DNA of 64,000 nt. It comes from Bacteroidota bacterium (GTDB lineage Bacteria; Bacteroidota; Bacteroidia; Chitinophagales; LD1). Positions within the stretch are counted from its first letter, which is position 1, and each line of letters starts with the position of its first letter. The notes under the pieces are model-generated. The model worked only from the letters and a program-made list of their open reading frames with translations. It did not search any database and was not told where the DNA came from. The translations under genes and the position numbers were made by a program. The stretch spans positions 62,001-126,000 of the forward strand of contig JAFDYN010000013.1 of the NCBI GenBank assembly GCA_018267385.1. Reading direction: 5' to 3'. Below, piece after piece: positions 34,515 to 43,396 of the stretch.

Positions 34515-35024
34515 ATGAAAAAGCTATTCCCCTCTGACAGGTCGGAGTCCCGCTACTCCTCCTGGTACCGCCGCTCGCTGAATATCTGGCCCTGCATCTG
34601 GTGTACCGGTAGCCGGATAAAATTTGTGTCGGGCGACTTTCGCGAGCTGCACGTACAGCTCTCTCTGAACTGGCGCACACGCAACAGGGTCGGCACCGTC
34701 TATGGCGGCAGTATCTATAGCTCAGTAGACCCGTACTACATGCTCATGATGATGGAGATTCTGGGACGGGACTACATCGTCTGGGACAAGGGTGCATCGG
34801 TCAAATTTGTACGACCGATCACCGATAAGGTCAAGTGCCGGTTCCTCATCTCAGATGAGCTGGTGGAGAAAGTGAAAGCTGAGATCGCTACCAACGGCCA
34901 ATACGTCTTTGAGCTACCGCTGGAATATGTAGATGACGAAGGTAAAGTCTACGCGGTCTTTACCAAGACGGTGTATACAGCTAGTAAAGAGTATTATAAG
35001 AATAGGAAGGCTGCGGCGGCTTAG
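34515..35024 (+). CDS. DUF4442 protein, hotdog-fold thioesterase-like
   Basis: The 169-residue protein (start MKKLFPSDRSESRY; in-frame ATGs also at 34497 and 34506) belongs to the DUF4442 group of the hotdog superfamily. Supporting blocks are LHVQLSLNWRTRNRVGTVYG, GSIYSSVDPYYMLMMMEILG (the hotdog helix) and VWDKGASVKFVRPITDKVKC. Members are thought to act on acyl-CoA or acyl-carrier-bound thioesters, but no reaction is established. It is divergent from the aminopeptidase. It converges with the methyltransferase gene; the two coding ends overlap by four bases. Confidence 0.82.
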   Translation: MKKLFPSDRSESRYSSWYRRSLNIWPCIWCTGSRIKFVSGDFRELHVQLSLNWRTRNRVGTVYGGSIYSSVDPYYMLMMMEILGRDYIVWDKGASVKFVRPITDKVKCRFLISDELVEKVKAEIATNGQYVFELPLEYVDDEGKVYAVFTKTVYTASKEYYKNRKAAAA

Positions 35025-36235
35025 CCATTTTCTTCGCCGTCATGTTCTGTCTTCTGACCTCCTTGCAGCTTATGTATCTTCTTCGTCCCGCTATACATGC
35101 TAAATTTCAGGTACCGGCATTCCAGCTGACCATTGTATAGCGTCAGCTTGCGTGACGGGCGCAGACCGATGCTCTTGAGTGCATCCATATTGGAGCTGAT
35201 CAGCCAGCAGTCATAGCCGGAATAATACACCTTCCAGGTATCACCGATAGACTTGTAAAGGGCATCTATGTCCTCCTTGTCCATGCGCTCGCCATACGGT
35301 GGGTTCACGATGCAGACACCACCACCTTCCGGCGGCTCTATATCGCGAAAGTCACTATTGATGATCGTGATCATATCGTCCACCTTGGCCCATTTGATAT
35401 TCTCTTTTGCCTTGCGCGCCACGTGAGGAGATAGCTCACAACCAAACAGTTTGATATCCGTGCTGCTGATGCGCTCCACGGCCTTGCTATGGATGGTCTC
35501 CCACAGCTCCTTGTCATACGGCAGGAAACTATGCCACATCTCAAAGCCGAACCACTCGCGGTGGATGCCGCAAGGGATATTGGCGGCTATCATCGCCGCT
35601 TCTATCAATATCGTAGCAGACCCACACATCGGGTCTACGAGCGGGCGGTGCCCCTCCCAGCCTGTGAGCATGACCATTCCTGCAGCCAGTACTTCATTGA
35701 TCGGCGCGAGGTTGGTCTTGGCGCGGTAGCCACGCTTGTGCAGCGACTCGCCGGAAGAGTCCAGCGCCAGTGTCACGACATCGTGATAGATGTGTATGTT
35801 GAGGCGGATCGTAGGTTTGTCCAGATCCACAGATGGCCTGCTGCCATACTTTTCGCGAAACTGGTCTACGATCGCGTCTTTCGCCTTCTGTGAGACGAAC
35901 TGTGAGTGGTTGAAAAACTCGGTATTGAGCGCCGTATCGATGCCTATTGTATCATTAGGACTCAGGTACATGTCCCAGTTGATCGCTTTGATGCCGTCAT
36001 ATAGCTGCTGGTCGTTAGACGCGCTGAACTTGTGTATCGGCACCAGTATCCGCAGCGCAGTACGCACGAGCAGATTAGCCTTGTACATCACACCGATATT
36101 TCCCTCAAAACTGACTGCGCGATTGTGGACTTCTACATTTTCTGCGCCGAGCTTGCGTAGCTCAGTGGCGCATATTTCCTCTAGTCCGAAGATGGTCTTG
36201 GCGACCATCTTGTAGTTTTCTGAGATACCCTTCAT
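35021..36235 (-). CDS. THUMP-domain RNA methyltransferase (RlmL/Trm14 type)
   Basis: This SAM-dependent enzyme N2-methylates guanosines in RNA; the closest characterised relative is the 23S rRNA m2G2445 methylase half of RlmL. The 404-residue protein has an N-terminal ferredoxin/THUMP region (FGLEEICATELRKLGAENVE through RLNIHIYHDVVTLALDSSG). A Rossmann catalytic domain follows, with motif I DPMCGSATILIEAAMIA and catalytic motif IV VNPPYGERMD. Target RNA is inferred. A basic C-terminus (SGTKKIHKLQGGQKTEHDGE) follows the last strand. It sits alone on the minus strand between DUF4442 and the SnoaL-like gene, about 80 bp from the latter. Confidence 0.9.
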   Translation of the reverse strand: MKGISENYKMVAKTIFGLEEICATELRKLGAENVEVHNRAVSFEGNIGVMYKANLLVRTALRILVPIHKFSASNDQQLYDGIKAINWDMYLSPNDTIGIDTALNTEFFNHSQFVSQKAKDAIVDQFREKYGSRPSVDLDKPTIRLNIHIYHDVVTLALDSSGESLHKRGYRAKTNLAPINEVLAAGMVMLTGWEGHRPLVDPMCGSATILIEAAMIAANIPCGIHREWFGFEMWHSFLPYDKELWETIHSKAVERISSTDIKLFGCELSPHVARKAKENIKWAKVDDMITIINSDFRDIEPPEGGGVCIVNPPYGERMDKEDIDALYKSIGDTWKVYYSGYDCWLISSNMDALKSIGLRPSRKLTLYNGQLECRYLKFSMYSGTKKIHKLQGGQKTEHDGEENG

Positions 36236-36317
36236 CTCTATTTACATTTATTTGAATAATAACAATGGAGCCAACCTCCAGTTGCTGCGCAAAGGTAGCG
36301 AAATAATACTTATGACC

Positions 36318-36695
36318 TTAGCTGTGGTACACCCGCGAAGCAACGATCAGCCCATCCCGTATCTCCAACACTTCGCCGACAGTCATATCCTCCTCGCCAT
36401 CTACCTTGCGAATGTACTCCATAAATACGCTGCTGTCATCTACGATAAACTTTGTAAGCCGATATCTTAGCGACGGCAGCCGATCAAAAGAATCCCGCCA
36501 CCATAACAGCAGCGCATCCTTGCCAGTGATGAGGCCATTGGTCTCCGGCTGAAGCAATTTTAGTTTGGGACTGTAGTGTTTCGCACCGCCTGCATATAGA
36601 GACAAAAGTTTCTCAAGGTCATGCTCGTTGAAAGCATCAAACCATTGATGAGCTATTGAAAGAGTACTGCTCACGTTGGCTTCAACATTTTTCAT
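36318..36695 (-). CDS. SnoaL / NTF2-like protein
   Basis: The 125-residue protein has the cystatin-like alpha+beta cone of the nuclear transport factor 2/SnoaL superfamily. The N-terminal helix is TLSIAHQWFDAFNEHDLEKL, followed by LLSLYAGGAKHYSP and GKDALLLWWRDSFDRLPSLR, and the closing strands VFMEYIRKVDGEEDMTVGEV and GLIVASRVYHS. Members are small-molecule enzymes or binding proteins, and no ligand can be inferred here. Its start overlaps the end of the thiolase gene by 14 bp on the same strand, so the two are cotranscribed and probably coupled in translation. Confidence 0.78.
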   Translation of the reverse strand: MKNVEANVSSTLSIAHQWFDAFNEHDLEKLLSLYAGGAKHYSPKLKLLQPETNGLITGKDALLLWWRDSFDRLPSLRYRLTKFIVDDSSVFMEYIRKVDGEEDMTVGEVLEIRDGLIVASRVYHS

Positions 36696-37875
36696 ACACT
36701 ACCGCTAGTCCCTGTCCTACACCGATACACATTGTAGCCACACCATATTTTACTTTAGCACGGCGTTTCATCTCATGCAGCAGGGTGGCTGTGATACGCG
36801 CACCGGAGCAGCCCAGCGGATGACCGATGGCGATAGCGCCTCCATTCACATTCACGATAGACGGGTCAAAGCCCAGGTCACGCACACAGGCGAGGCTCTG
36901 CGACGCGAAGGCTTCATTGAGTTCTACGAGGCCGATGTCGGAGACTTTCAGTCCGGCACGATCCAGCGCCTTGCGCACGGCATAGATGGGGCCGATGCCC
37001 ATGATAGATGGCTCTACGCCGGCAGTGGCCATGGCTACAACGCGAGCCATTGGCTTCAAGCCATGCTTTTTTACCACCGCCTCGCTGGCGACCAGGGTAG
37101 CTGCTGCCCCGTCATTGATGCCGGATGAATTGCCTGCGGTCACTGTTCCGTCTTTGGCAAAGGCGGGTTTTAGTTTCGCCAGGTCCTCTATAGATGATAA
37201 GCGTGGATGTTCGTCTTTTACAAAAGAGATCTTCTCGCCTTTGCCTTTATCTATTTCTACCGGTACGATCTCGTCAGTGAATTTTCCCGCCTCGTGTGCG
37301 GCCTTGTATTTCACCTGAGACTCATAGGCGAACCGATCCTGCTCGGCGCGGGAAATATTCCATTGCTTCGCTACATTCTCTGCTGTCTCGCCCATAGAGA
37401 TGATATAGTCGGATGGGAATTGCTTATTGGTAAAGCGCCAGCCCAGGGTCGTATCAAACATCTGCTGTCCACGATCAAAGGCAGAGGTCGCCTTGCTCAT
37501 TACCATCGGGGCGCGGCTCATGCTCTCCACGCCGCCTGCTATATACAGGTCGCCGTCACCGGCTTTGATAGCCCGGGCCGCATCTCCTATCGCCTGCAGG
37601 CCCGATGCGCAGAGGCGATTCACAGTCACGCCGCCGATAGATTTAGGCAGCTCTGCCAGTAGCACCGCCATACGTGCCACATTGCGATTGTCCTCGCCGC
37701 TTTGATTGGCAGCACCGAAGATGACATCTTCTACCGCTGCGGTGTCAAGCCAGCTATTGCGCTCCACAAGTGCACGGATCACATGCGCGGCGAGATCATC
37801 GGGTCTCACCGTGCTGAGTGTGCCGCCGTATTTGCCTATGGGAGTGCGGAGTGCGTCTATGATGTATGCGTCCAT
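36682..37875 (-). CDS. Acetyl-CoA C-acyltransferase (thiolase)
   Basis: Thiolases split 3-ketoacyl-CoA with CoA, or condense acetyl-CoA. The 397-residue protein has the acyl-accepting Cys89 in VNRLCASGLQAIGDAA, the block NSSGINDGAAATLVASEAVV, the His motif GGAIAIGHPLGCSGARI, and the second catalytic Cys near the end (ATMCIGVGQGLAVVYE). Its subgroup resembles degradative thiolases (FadA/PcaF-like), so fatty-acid or aromatic breakdown is the likely pathway. No other beta-oxidation gene is next to it. It is followed by, and overlaps, the SnoaL-like gene. A terminator for the upstream recQ lies 38 bp before its ATG. Confidence 0.92.
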   Translation of the reverse strand: MDAYIIDALRTPIGKYGGTLSTVRPDDLAAHVIRALVERNSWLDTAAVEDVIFGAANQSGEDNRNVARMAVLLAELPKSIGGVTVNRLCASGLQAIGDAARAIKAGDGDLYIAGGVESMSRAPMVMSKATSAFDRGQQMFDTTLGWRFTNKQFPSDYIISMGETAENVAKQWNISRAEQDRFAYESQVKYKAAHEAGKFTDEIVPVEIDKGKGEKISFVKDEHPRLSSIEDLAKLKPAFAKDGTVTAGNSSGINDGAAATLVASEAVVKKHGLKPMARVVAMATAGVEPSIMGIGPIYAVRKALDRAGLKVSDIGLVELNEAFASQSLACVRDLGFDPSIVNVNGGAIAIGHPLGCSGARITATLLHEMKRRAKVKYGVATMCIGVGQGLAVVYEKC

Positions 37876-37912
37876 TGCTGTCTGGTTGAGACCGCTAAGC
37901 TATAAAAAATAG

Positions 37913-37940
37913 AAGCCGGCACCATACGTGGCACCGGCTT
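37913..37940 (-). terminator. Intrinsic terminator of recQ
   Basis: AAGCCGG pairs with CCGGCTT, and after a 2-nt mismatch CCA pairs with TGG around a 4-nt loop. On the minus strand the stem is followed by GGCTTCTATTTTTTATAG, a good T-run. It lies 50 bp after the recQ stop and before the thiolase ATG. Confidence 0.78.
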
Positions 37941-37989
37941 TAAAAATCTTAAAGGAAGATTGCTTCGCTCTCGCTCGCAAATGATAGTT

Positions 37990-40194
37990 TTAATTTGCCA
38001 GCTCACTCATAAACTTGATCCGCACTAGCTGTATCTCATCCACCTCTACATCATCATTACTGAATTCATCCATGGCTGCCTCTAGGGAGTCGGTCTCAGC
38101 GGAGCGGAAGTAATCAAAGATATCGCTGACCATATCCTCGTCCATCACACTATTGAGATAGTAGTCTATATTGACCTTCGTACCCGAGTGTACGATGGTC
38201 TCCAGCTCGGCTATCATATCCTTGCGGCTGATGCCCAGGGTGCGCGCCAGATCATCCAGGCTGATACGCTTGTCTATAGCCTGTATGATCTTGATCTTCT
38301 CTCCTGATTTGTTGGCTACCGATTTTACGATGAAGTCGGTAGGGCGGTCTATGTCATTGTCGTCTACGTACTGCTTGATCAGCTCTAAGAATTTCTTGCC
38401 ATAGCGCTCAGCCTTGCCGCGGCTCACGCCTATGATGCCGGCCATCTCGTCCATAGTGATGGGGTACTTGGTGGCCATTTCCTCCAGTGAGTTTTCCTGG
38501 AATATGACATAGGTAGGCAGGTTGCTGGCCTTGGCCGTCTTTTGGCGTAGCTCCTTGAGCATATTCAGGAGCTTAGGATCTACCACACTGCGTGCTGCGG
38601 CATTCTCCTCTACTATCACCTCATTGGCTTCTTCCTCATAGTTGTGATTGAGAGAGACCACGATCTTATATGGCTTCTTGACAAAGGCGCGGCTAGCATC
38701 ATTGAGCTTCAGGATGCCGTACTGCTCTATGTCTTTGTCGATCAGATTGATGATCATCGCATTGCGCAGTACTGAGTTCCAGTGGTGTTCATCCTTATCT
38801 GCGCCGGCGCCGAATAGCGGCAGCTTGTCATATTTGAAATCCGTAATGTCTTTAGATTTCTTGCCTATGAGGAATTTGACCAGGTACGGCAGGTCGTGAT
38901 TTTCTTTGACGGCGGCTATAGACTCTATAGCCAGCTTAGTGTCTTCGGTCACGTCTATCTTCTCCTTAGGATGGCGGCAGTTGTCGCACATATTGTTGCA
39001 CTGGTCCGGCGTATAGTTTTCGCCGAAGTAATGCAGCAAAAACTTCCTGCGGCACTCTGCGGATTCTACGTAGGCCACCGTCTCGTTGACGAGCTGCAGG
39101 CCGCGTTCGCGCTCGGCTACGGTTTTGTCGCGCAGTAGTTTTTCCAGCTTAGATATATCCTTGTAGCTGAAATACACCACGCACTCCCCATCCATCCCAT
39201 CGCGTCCCCCACGTCCGGTCTCCTGGTAGTAGTTTTCCAGTGACTTAGGTATGTCATAGTGGATCACGTAGCGGATATCCGGCTTGTCTATGCCCATGCC
39301 AAAGGCGATGGTAGCCACGATCACGTCTACGTCTTCTTGGAGAAAGGCGTCTTGCGTCTGGGCGCGGATCTTATTATCTATCCCGGCGTGATAAGCGGCA
39401 GCCTTTATGCCGTTGGCTTTCAGCACCTGTGCTATGTCATCGGCAGTCTTGCGGTTGATCACATAGACTATCCCTGATTTGCCCGCCCGCTGTTTGATAA
39501 ACTGAACCATGTTCTTGGTGGCCAGTTGCGGCGTCTTCTTGGGGCGTATCTCATAGTACAGGTTTGGCCTGTTGAAAGATGATATGAATATGTCCGGCTT
39601 ACGGAGGTTGAGCGTTTTTACTATATCGTTTTGTACTTTAGGTGTGGCGGTGGCTGTAAGCGCTATAATGGGGAAGTCTCCCTGCAGCATATCTACTATC
39701 TCCTTGATACGCCGGTACTCCGGGCGGAAGTCATGTCCCCACTCAGAGATGCAATGTGCCTCATCTACAGCCACAAAGCTGATAGGCACTTCTTTAAATA
39801 TATCTGTTGTTTCCTGTTTGGTCAGTGTCTCAGGCGCCACAAACAGCATTTTAGTCTTGCCCGCCTTGATGTCCTTTATCACCTTGGTACGCTCGGTGCG
39901 GCTCAGTGACGAGTTGAGGAAGTGAGCCACATCATCTTTGTCAGAATAGTTTCGCACCAGGTCTACCTGATTTTTCATCAGAGCGATGAGTGGTGATATG
40001 ATGATGGCTACTCCATCCATGATCATAGCCGGCAGCTGATAGCAGAGGGATTTGCCCCCGCCTGTAGGCATGATGACGAATACATCATTGCCTGACATGA
40101 GGCTTTTGATGATGCGCTCCTGGTCTCCTTTAAATTTGTTGAAACCAAAATATTCCTGAAGGGACTCTTTTAAAGATAATTCTGCTACCGCCAT
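37990..40194 (-). CDS. recQ: ATP-dependent DNA helicase RecQ
   Basis: RecQ is a 3'-5' DNA helicase of the RecFOR repair pathway. The 734-residue protein has the SF2 motifs PTGGGKSLCYQLPA (Walker A), VDEAHCISEWGHDFRPEYRR (DEAH and aromatic-rich loop), ALTATATPKVQNDIV, VIVATIAFGMGIDKPDIRYV and YYQETGRGGRDGM. A zinc-binding RQC region follows (CRRKFLLHYFGENYTPDQCN and CDNC), then a winged helix and an HRDC domain near residues 540-620. A C-terminal helical extension is usual in Bacteroidota RecQ. It is divergent from manC across 248 bp and has its own terminator. Confidence 0.95.
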   Translation of the reverse strand: MAVAELSLKESLQEYFGFNKFKGDQERIIKSLMSGNDVFVIMPTGGGKSLCYQLPAMIMDGVAIIISPLIALMKNQVDLVRNYSDKDDVAHFLNSSLSRTERTKVIKDIKAGKTKMLFVAPETLTKQETTDIFKEVPISFVAVDEAHCISEWGHDFRPEYRRIKEIVDMLQGDFPIIALTATATPKVQNDIVKTLNLRKPDIFISSFNRPNLYYEIRPKKTPQLATKNMVQFIKQRAGKSGIVYVINRKTADDIAQVLKANGIKAAAYHAGIDNKIRAQTQDAFLQEDVDVIVATIAFGMGIDKPDIRYVIHYDIPKSLENYYQETGRGGRDGMDGECVVYFSYKDISKLEKLLRDKTVAERERGLQLVNETVAYVESAECRRKFLLHYFGENYTPDQCNNMCDNCRHPKEKIDVTEDTKLAIESIAAVKENHDLPYLVKFLIGKKSKDITDFKYDKLPLFGAGADKDEHHWNSVLRNAMIINLIDKDIEQYGILKLNDASRAFVKKPYKIVVSLNHNYEEEANEVIVEENAAARSVVDPKLLNMLKELRQKTAKASNLPTYVIFQENSLEEMATKYPITMDEMAGIIGVSRGKAERYGKKFLELIKQYVDDNDIDRPTDFIVKSVANKSGEKIKIIQAIDKRISLDDLARTLGISRKDMIAELETIVHSGTKVNIDYYLNSVMDEDMVSDIFDYFRSAETDSLEAAMDEFSNDDVEVDEIQLVRIKFMSELAN

Positions 40195-40396
40195 AAAGGG
40201 GTTTTTAGTTATTCAATATACGCACAGGTTCTATAAACGTTCGACCCCGGCTTTTCATTACACCTACGAAATATAATAGAAAAATTTCTAAGCATTTGCA
40301 AAAAAGCGCTACAACTTCGGGGTTGTAAAAATCCGAAGTGCCGGGCCTTGCCAGTGTCATAAGGGGCACGGGATTCTGCGATATGTGCCGAATAGT

Positions 40397-40404
40397 TACC
40401 TTTG
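40397..40404 (+). promoter_or_regulatory. -7 element upstream of manC
   Basis: TACCTTTG matches the TAnnTTTG consensus 38 bp before the manC ATG. No TTTG/TTG is at the right distance. Three GTGCC/GGCAC half-sites (40339-40343, 40365-40369, 40386-40390) lie upstream in alternating orientation and could bind a regulator, but this is only suggestive. Confidence 0.4.
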
Positions 40405-40442
40405 TCTTCCGAATTTTTAACAACAGTCATCAGACTTAACTA

Positions 40443-41522
40443 ATGGAGCACGTGTATGTCGCCATTATGGCGGGTGGAATAGGTAGCAGGTTTTGGCCGC
40501 AAAGCCGTAGCTCCAAGCCGAAACAGTTTCTGGATATCCTTAATACCGGCAAAACATTGCTCCAGATCACCTATGACAGGTTTGAAAACATATGCCCTGC
40601 CGAAAACCGCTTCATAGTCACGCTGGATGAATATGAACCCCTGGTAAAAGAACAAATACCGGGCATAAGGAACCATCAGATAGTAAAAGAGCCGGTCCGG
40701 CGAAATACGGCGCCCTGCGTAGCTTACATTTGCGATATGATATATGCCCGTGACCCTGAGGCCACGATCATAGTCGTACCGTCAGACCATCTGATTCTAT
40801 ACGAGGACAAGTACATAGAGATCATATCCAAATGTCTGGACTATGTAGATACGCACGATGCGCTGGTCACGCTAGGTATCAAGCCGACCCGCCCCTCTAC
40901 AGGCTACGGCTATATACAGTATGATGAAGATGTAAGAGAAGGTGATTTCTTTAAGGTCAAAACATTTACTGAAAAACCTGATCTGGAGATAGCCAAAGCC
41001 TTTGTAAAGAGCGGTGATTTCCTATGGAACTCCGGCATGTTTGTCTGGAAGGCCAGAACCATACTAGACGCTATGCACAAGTATCTTCCTGAAGTGATGG
41101 ACTGCTTTGCCGGTGGCAAGGAGGTGTATGGCACCAATCAGGAGCGGGACTTTATAGCCAATGCATACGCTCAATGCACTAATATCTCTATCGACTATGG
41201 TGTGATGGAAAAAGCTGATAACGTATATACCATACCATCAAAATTTGGCTGGAGCGATATCGGATCATGGGATTCCCTTCATGAAGTATATCAAAAGGAC
41301 TACCTCGGTAATGCAGTGATGGGACGTAGCGTCAAGATCTATGACGCTGCCAATAATATGATCATGGTGCCGGATGGCAAGCTGGTAGTACTCCAGGGTC
41401 TGGAGGGGTTTTGCATAGTAGATACCCATGATGTACTGCTCATCTGTGAAAAATCCAAGGAACAACAGCTAAAAGAGATCACTATAGATCTCAAAAAGGA
41501 AGACCTGGATAAATATCTATAA
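40443..41522 (+). CDS. manC: Mannose-1-phosphate guanylyltransferase
   Basis: The enzyme makes GDP-mannose from mannose-1-phosphate and GTP, the donor for mannosyl- and fucosyl-containing surface glycans. The 359-residue protein has the nucleotidyltransferase signature VAIMAGGIGSRFWPQSRSSK with PKQFLDI, the block VVPSDHLILYED, FTEKPD, and WNSGMFVWKA with the catalytic-site lysine region, and a C-terminal left-handed beta-helix piece. It lacks the phosphomannose isomerase domain of the long ManC/AlgA form, which is normal for the short type. The gene end overlaps the convergent membrane-protein gene by six bases. Confidence 0.92.
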   Translation: MEHVYVAIMAGGIGSRFWPQSRSSKPKQFLDILNTGKTLLQITYDRFENICPAENRFIVTLDEYEPLVKEQIPGIRNHQIVKEPVRRNTAPCVAYICDMIYARDPEATIIVVPSDHLILYEDKYIEIISKCLDYVDTHDALVTLGIKPTRPSTGYGYIQYDEDVREGDFFKVKTFTEKPDLEIAKAFVKSGDFLWNSGMFVWKARTILDAMHKYLPEVMDCFAGGKEVYGTNQERDFIANAYAQCTNISIDYGVMEKADNVYTIPSKFGWSDIGSWDSLHEVYQKDYLGNAVMGRSVKIYDAANNMIMVPDGKLVVLQGLEGFCIVDTHDVLLICEKSKEQQLKEITIDLKKEDLDKYL

Positions 41523-42803
41523 GGCCTTGTTTCGGGAGAATAGCGCGTTAAGGAGTACAAATAGAAATCCCGGCAGTAGTTGTATAAAAAGGCGTTCTGC
41601 CGCAGTCTCCAGGTGCCATGTCAGGTTTCGAGGCGTAAGGACAAAAGTGAAATAGTACGTCACAAGAAGAAGCAAGAGTGCCGCCATTTGATAGGTGCGC
41701 CATGTTTTAAATCGGATCACAAAAACTACCGGTGCGAGCATCAATAATGACAGGTAGCAATCCAGGCTTGTTTTCAGAAAGAAGTTCAAAATGGTTTTGT
41801 GTCGTGCCACATCCAGCAGTTTGTTTGCGGCTTCCATTCCTTGCCCCTCTATTATGTCATTTGACGGGGCGAGGAATATCTTAAAGCAGCTCACCACAGC
41901 TACAGGTAAGACCAGCCCTGCTATAAAAAACGCATTGGCGGTGCCTTTGTGCCTGTGATGCCACAAAAAAAGACCGGAAAAGATCACAGCAAAAGCAATC
42001 CCTTCATTTTTTGTCCAGCCCGTAAATCCGCAAAACCATCCTGTCAGAAAGACGACCAACCCATAAGGTCTCGTATCTGATAGTACAGATAGGACGAGCG
42101 TCACCAATATAAACAGTCCGGTCAATGTATCGGCTCCCTGATACGCTGCTATTTTAGCATAGAGCGGTGTAAGGGCTAAAAGGCACAATGCTGTGATCCC
42201 GGCCAGCCGGTGTACTCTGGTCAAGGCTCCATATAGAATAACAACACCCATCAGAAAGATGATATATGCTATCACGCAAGGTACGATAGCCGTCTCTTTA
42301 TCCATTGCCCTCCAGCACATCGCTACAATAGAGGACAGCATCAAAGGATAATCTGCATGTGTCCAGGAGATGGCAGGGGAAAAGAGGTTGCGCCAGTGAT
42401 CAGCGTGAAATAGAAATGAAGCATGCATGGTCCAGATGGCGCGCGCGTCCCACCTACCCCATCTGCCCGAGTGAGGGATAAACTCTGTGGATAGGTAATA
42501 TATGAGTCCCAGAGCCGCACTGTGGGCAAGGCTAAAAGAAGGAGCGCGTAATGGAGGACGATCAAAGAGGCGATAAAGCCGAATCAAAAGGAATACGCTA
42601 AAAATGGCAGACGCCCAGCTGCAAGCCTCAAAGGATAGACCCAGTATGACCGACATATCGAAGAGGAGAGAATGCAAGACCACAGATGCTATGAAGCCAA
42701 TGGGCAAACGGATAGCCTGTGGTATGACCGGTACTGTGGTCAGCCACCAGCCTATGGCAACCGATAGCAGCATGATGGAAAGGAAAGGTACGAGCATACT
42801 CAT
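41517..42803 (-). CDS. Polytopic membrane protein, GT-C glycosyltransferase-like
   Basis: The 428-residue protein has about ten hydrophobic helices. Between helices 3 and 5 it carries RWGRWDARAIWTMHASFLFH and SWTHADYPLMLSS. An acidic residue in the first long periplasmic loop (WDA), followed by a His/Asp-Tyr-Pro motif, is the layout of lipid-linked GT-C glycosyltransferases (GT39/GT83-like), so I infer a dolichol- or undecaprenol-type donor. No subfamily can be named. It forms a two-gene unit with the 139-residue gene upstream (ATGA overlap). Its tail end lies against manC, which makes GDP-mannose; this is suggestive of mannosylation but not proof. Confidence 0.6.
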   Translation of the reverse strand: MSMLVPFLSIMLLSVAIGWWLTTVPVIPQAIRLPIGFIASVVLHSLLFDMSVILGLSFEACSWASAIFSVFLLIRLYRLFDRPPLRAPSFSLAHSAALGLIYYLSTEFIPHSGRWGRWDARAIWTMHASFLFHADHWRNLFSPAISWTHADYPLMLSSIVAMCWRAMDKETAIVPCVIAYIIFLMGVVILYGALTRVHRLAGITALCLLALTPLYAKIAAYQGADTLTGLFILVTLVLSVLSDTRPYGLVVFLTGWFCGFTGWTKNEGIAFAVIFSGLFLWHHRHKGTANAFFIAGLVLPVAVVSCFKIFLAPSNDIIEGQGMEAANKLLDVARHKTILNFFLKTSLDCYLSLLMLAPVVFVIRFKTWRTYQMAALLLLLVTYYFTFVLTPRNLTWHLETAAERLFIQLLPGFLFVLLNALFSRNKAL

Positions 42804-43219
42804 TTATCCTTAGAAGTTTTGCTTAAGAGTAAAAGTTCATATCCTGTTCCTGATTCGCTAAAGAGGGTGTCCGAGGCCTTAAGGCCAGAGGGTAAACTGT
42901 CCCGCGAAGCGAAAGAGTGGTATAGCAAAATAGTATCGTGATCTTTGATTTGCCCCGAAAGTATATCGGGACACCACAGAAACTGAGTGTAGTAATAAGC
43001 TGCCTGAGATGATTCCTCATCAGGCAGATTGGTCGCAAATGCAAGCTCTGACGCTTTTGGGTAATGCTGACGAATGTCTCGCAAAATCCTGGCCTCTTCG
43101 TCCAGACCGTCAAATGTATGATGAACATCCTGAAAGTGGGCCAGCATGAGGCGGCATAAGGCAATGAGAATCGCAACAAAGCAGATGCTTAGCAGAATAT
43201 TGATGCCCCCTTTTCTCAT
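42800..43219 (-). CDS. Small single-pass membrane protein, unrecognised
   Basis: I do not recognise this 139-residue protein. It has one N-terminal hydrophobic segment (INILLSICFVAILIALCRLM), with no obvious signal cleavage site, so it is probably anchored with the rest outside the cytoplasm. The soluble part has ARILRDIRQHYPKASELAFA and ends in a Lys/Ser-rich tail (LLLSKTSKDK). The TGA stop overlaps the ATG of the GT-C-like gene downstream (ATGA), so the two are translationally coupled and probably work together, perhaps as accessory and transferase. That pairing is inference from gene order. Confidence 0.6.
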   Translation of the reverse strand: MRKGGINILLSICFVAILIALCRLMLAHFQDVHHTFDGLDEEARILRDIRQHYPKASELAFATNLPDEESSQAAYYYTQFLWCPDILSGQIKDHDTILLYHSFASRDSLPSGLKASDTLFSESGTGYELLLLSKTSKDK

Positions 43220-43396
43220 CTCATATTTGATATGTACTGATGGCCACGAATAATTTGCGTTTCTATGCTGTTGAAAATACTTCTTTTAGACTTATACACC
43301 CCCTCACATGTAATTGTTTATTTTTGGTGCTACTATCCCGATGAAGATGATCCGGTGCAATAATGCTTTTCAAGTTTCCCAACCCGATTTTTAATT

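Noticed and set aside
40339..40390. Three alternating GTGCC/GGCAC half-sites upstream of manC
   Set aside because: Short words in GC-rich text; no matching regulator is nearby and no -33 box at proper spacing, so I kept it only as a remark.
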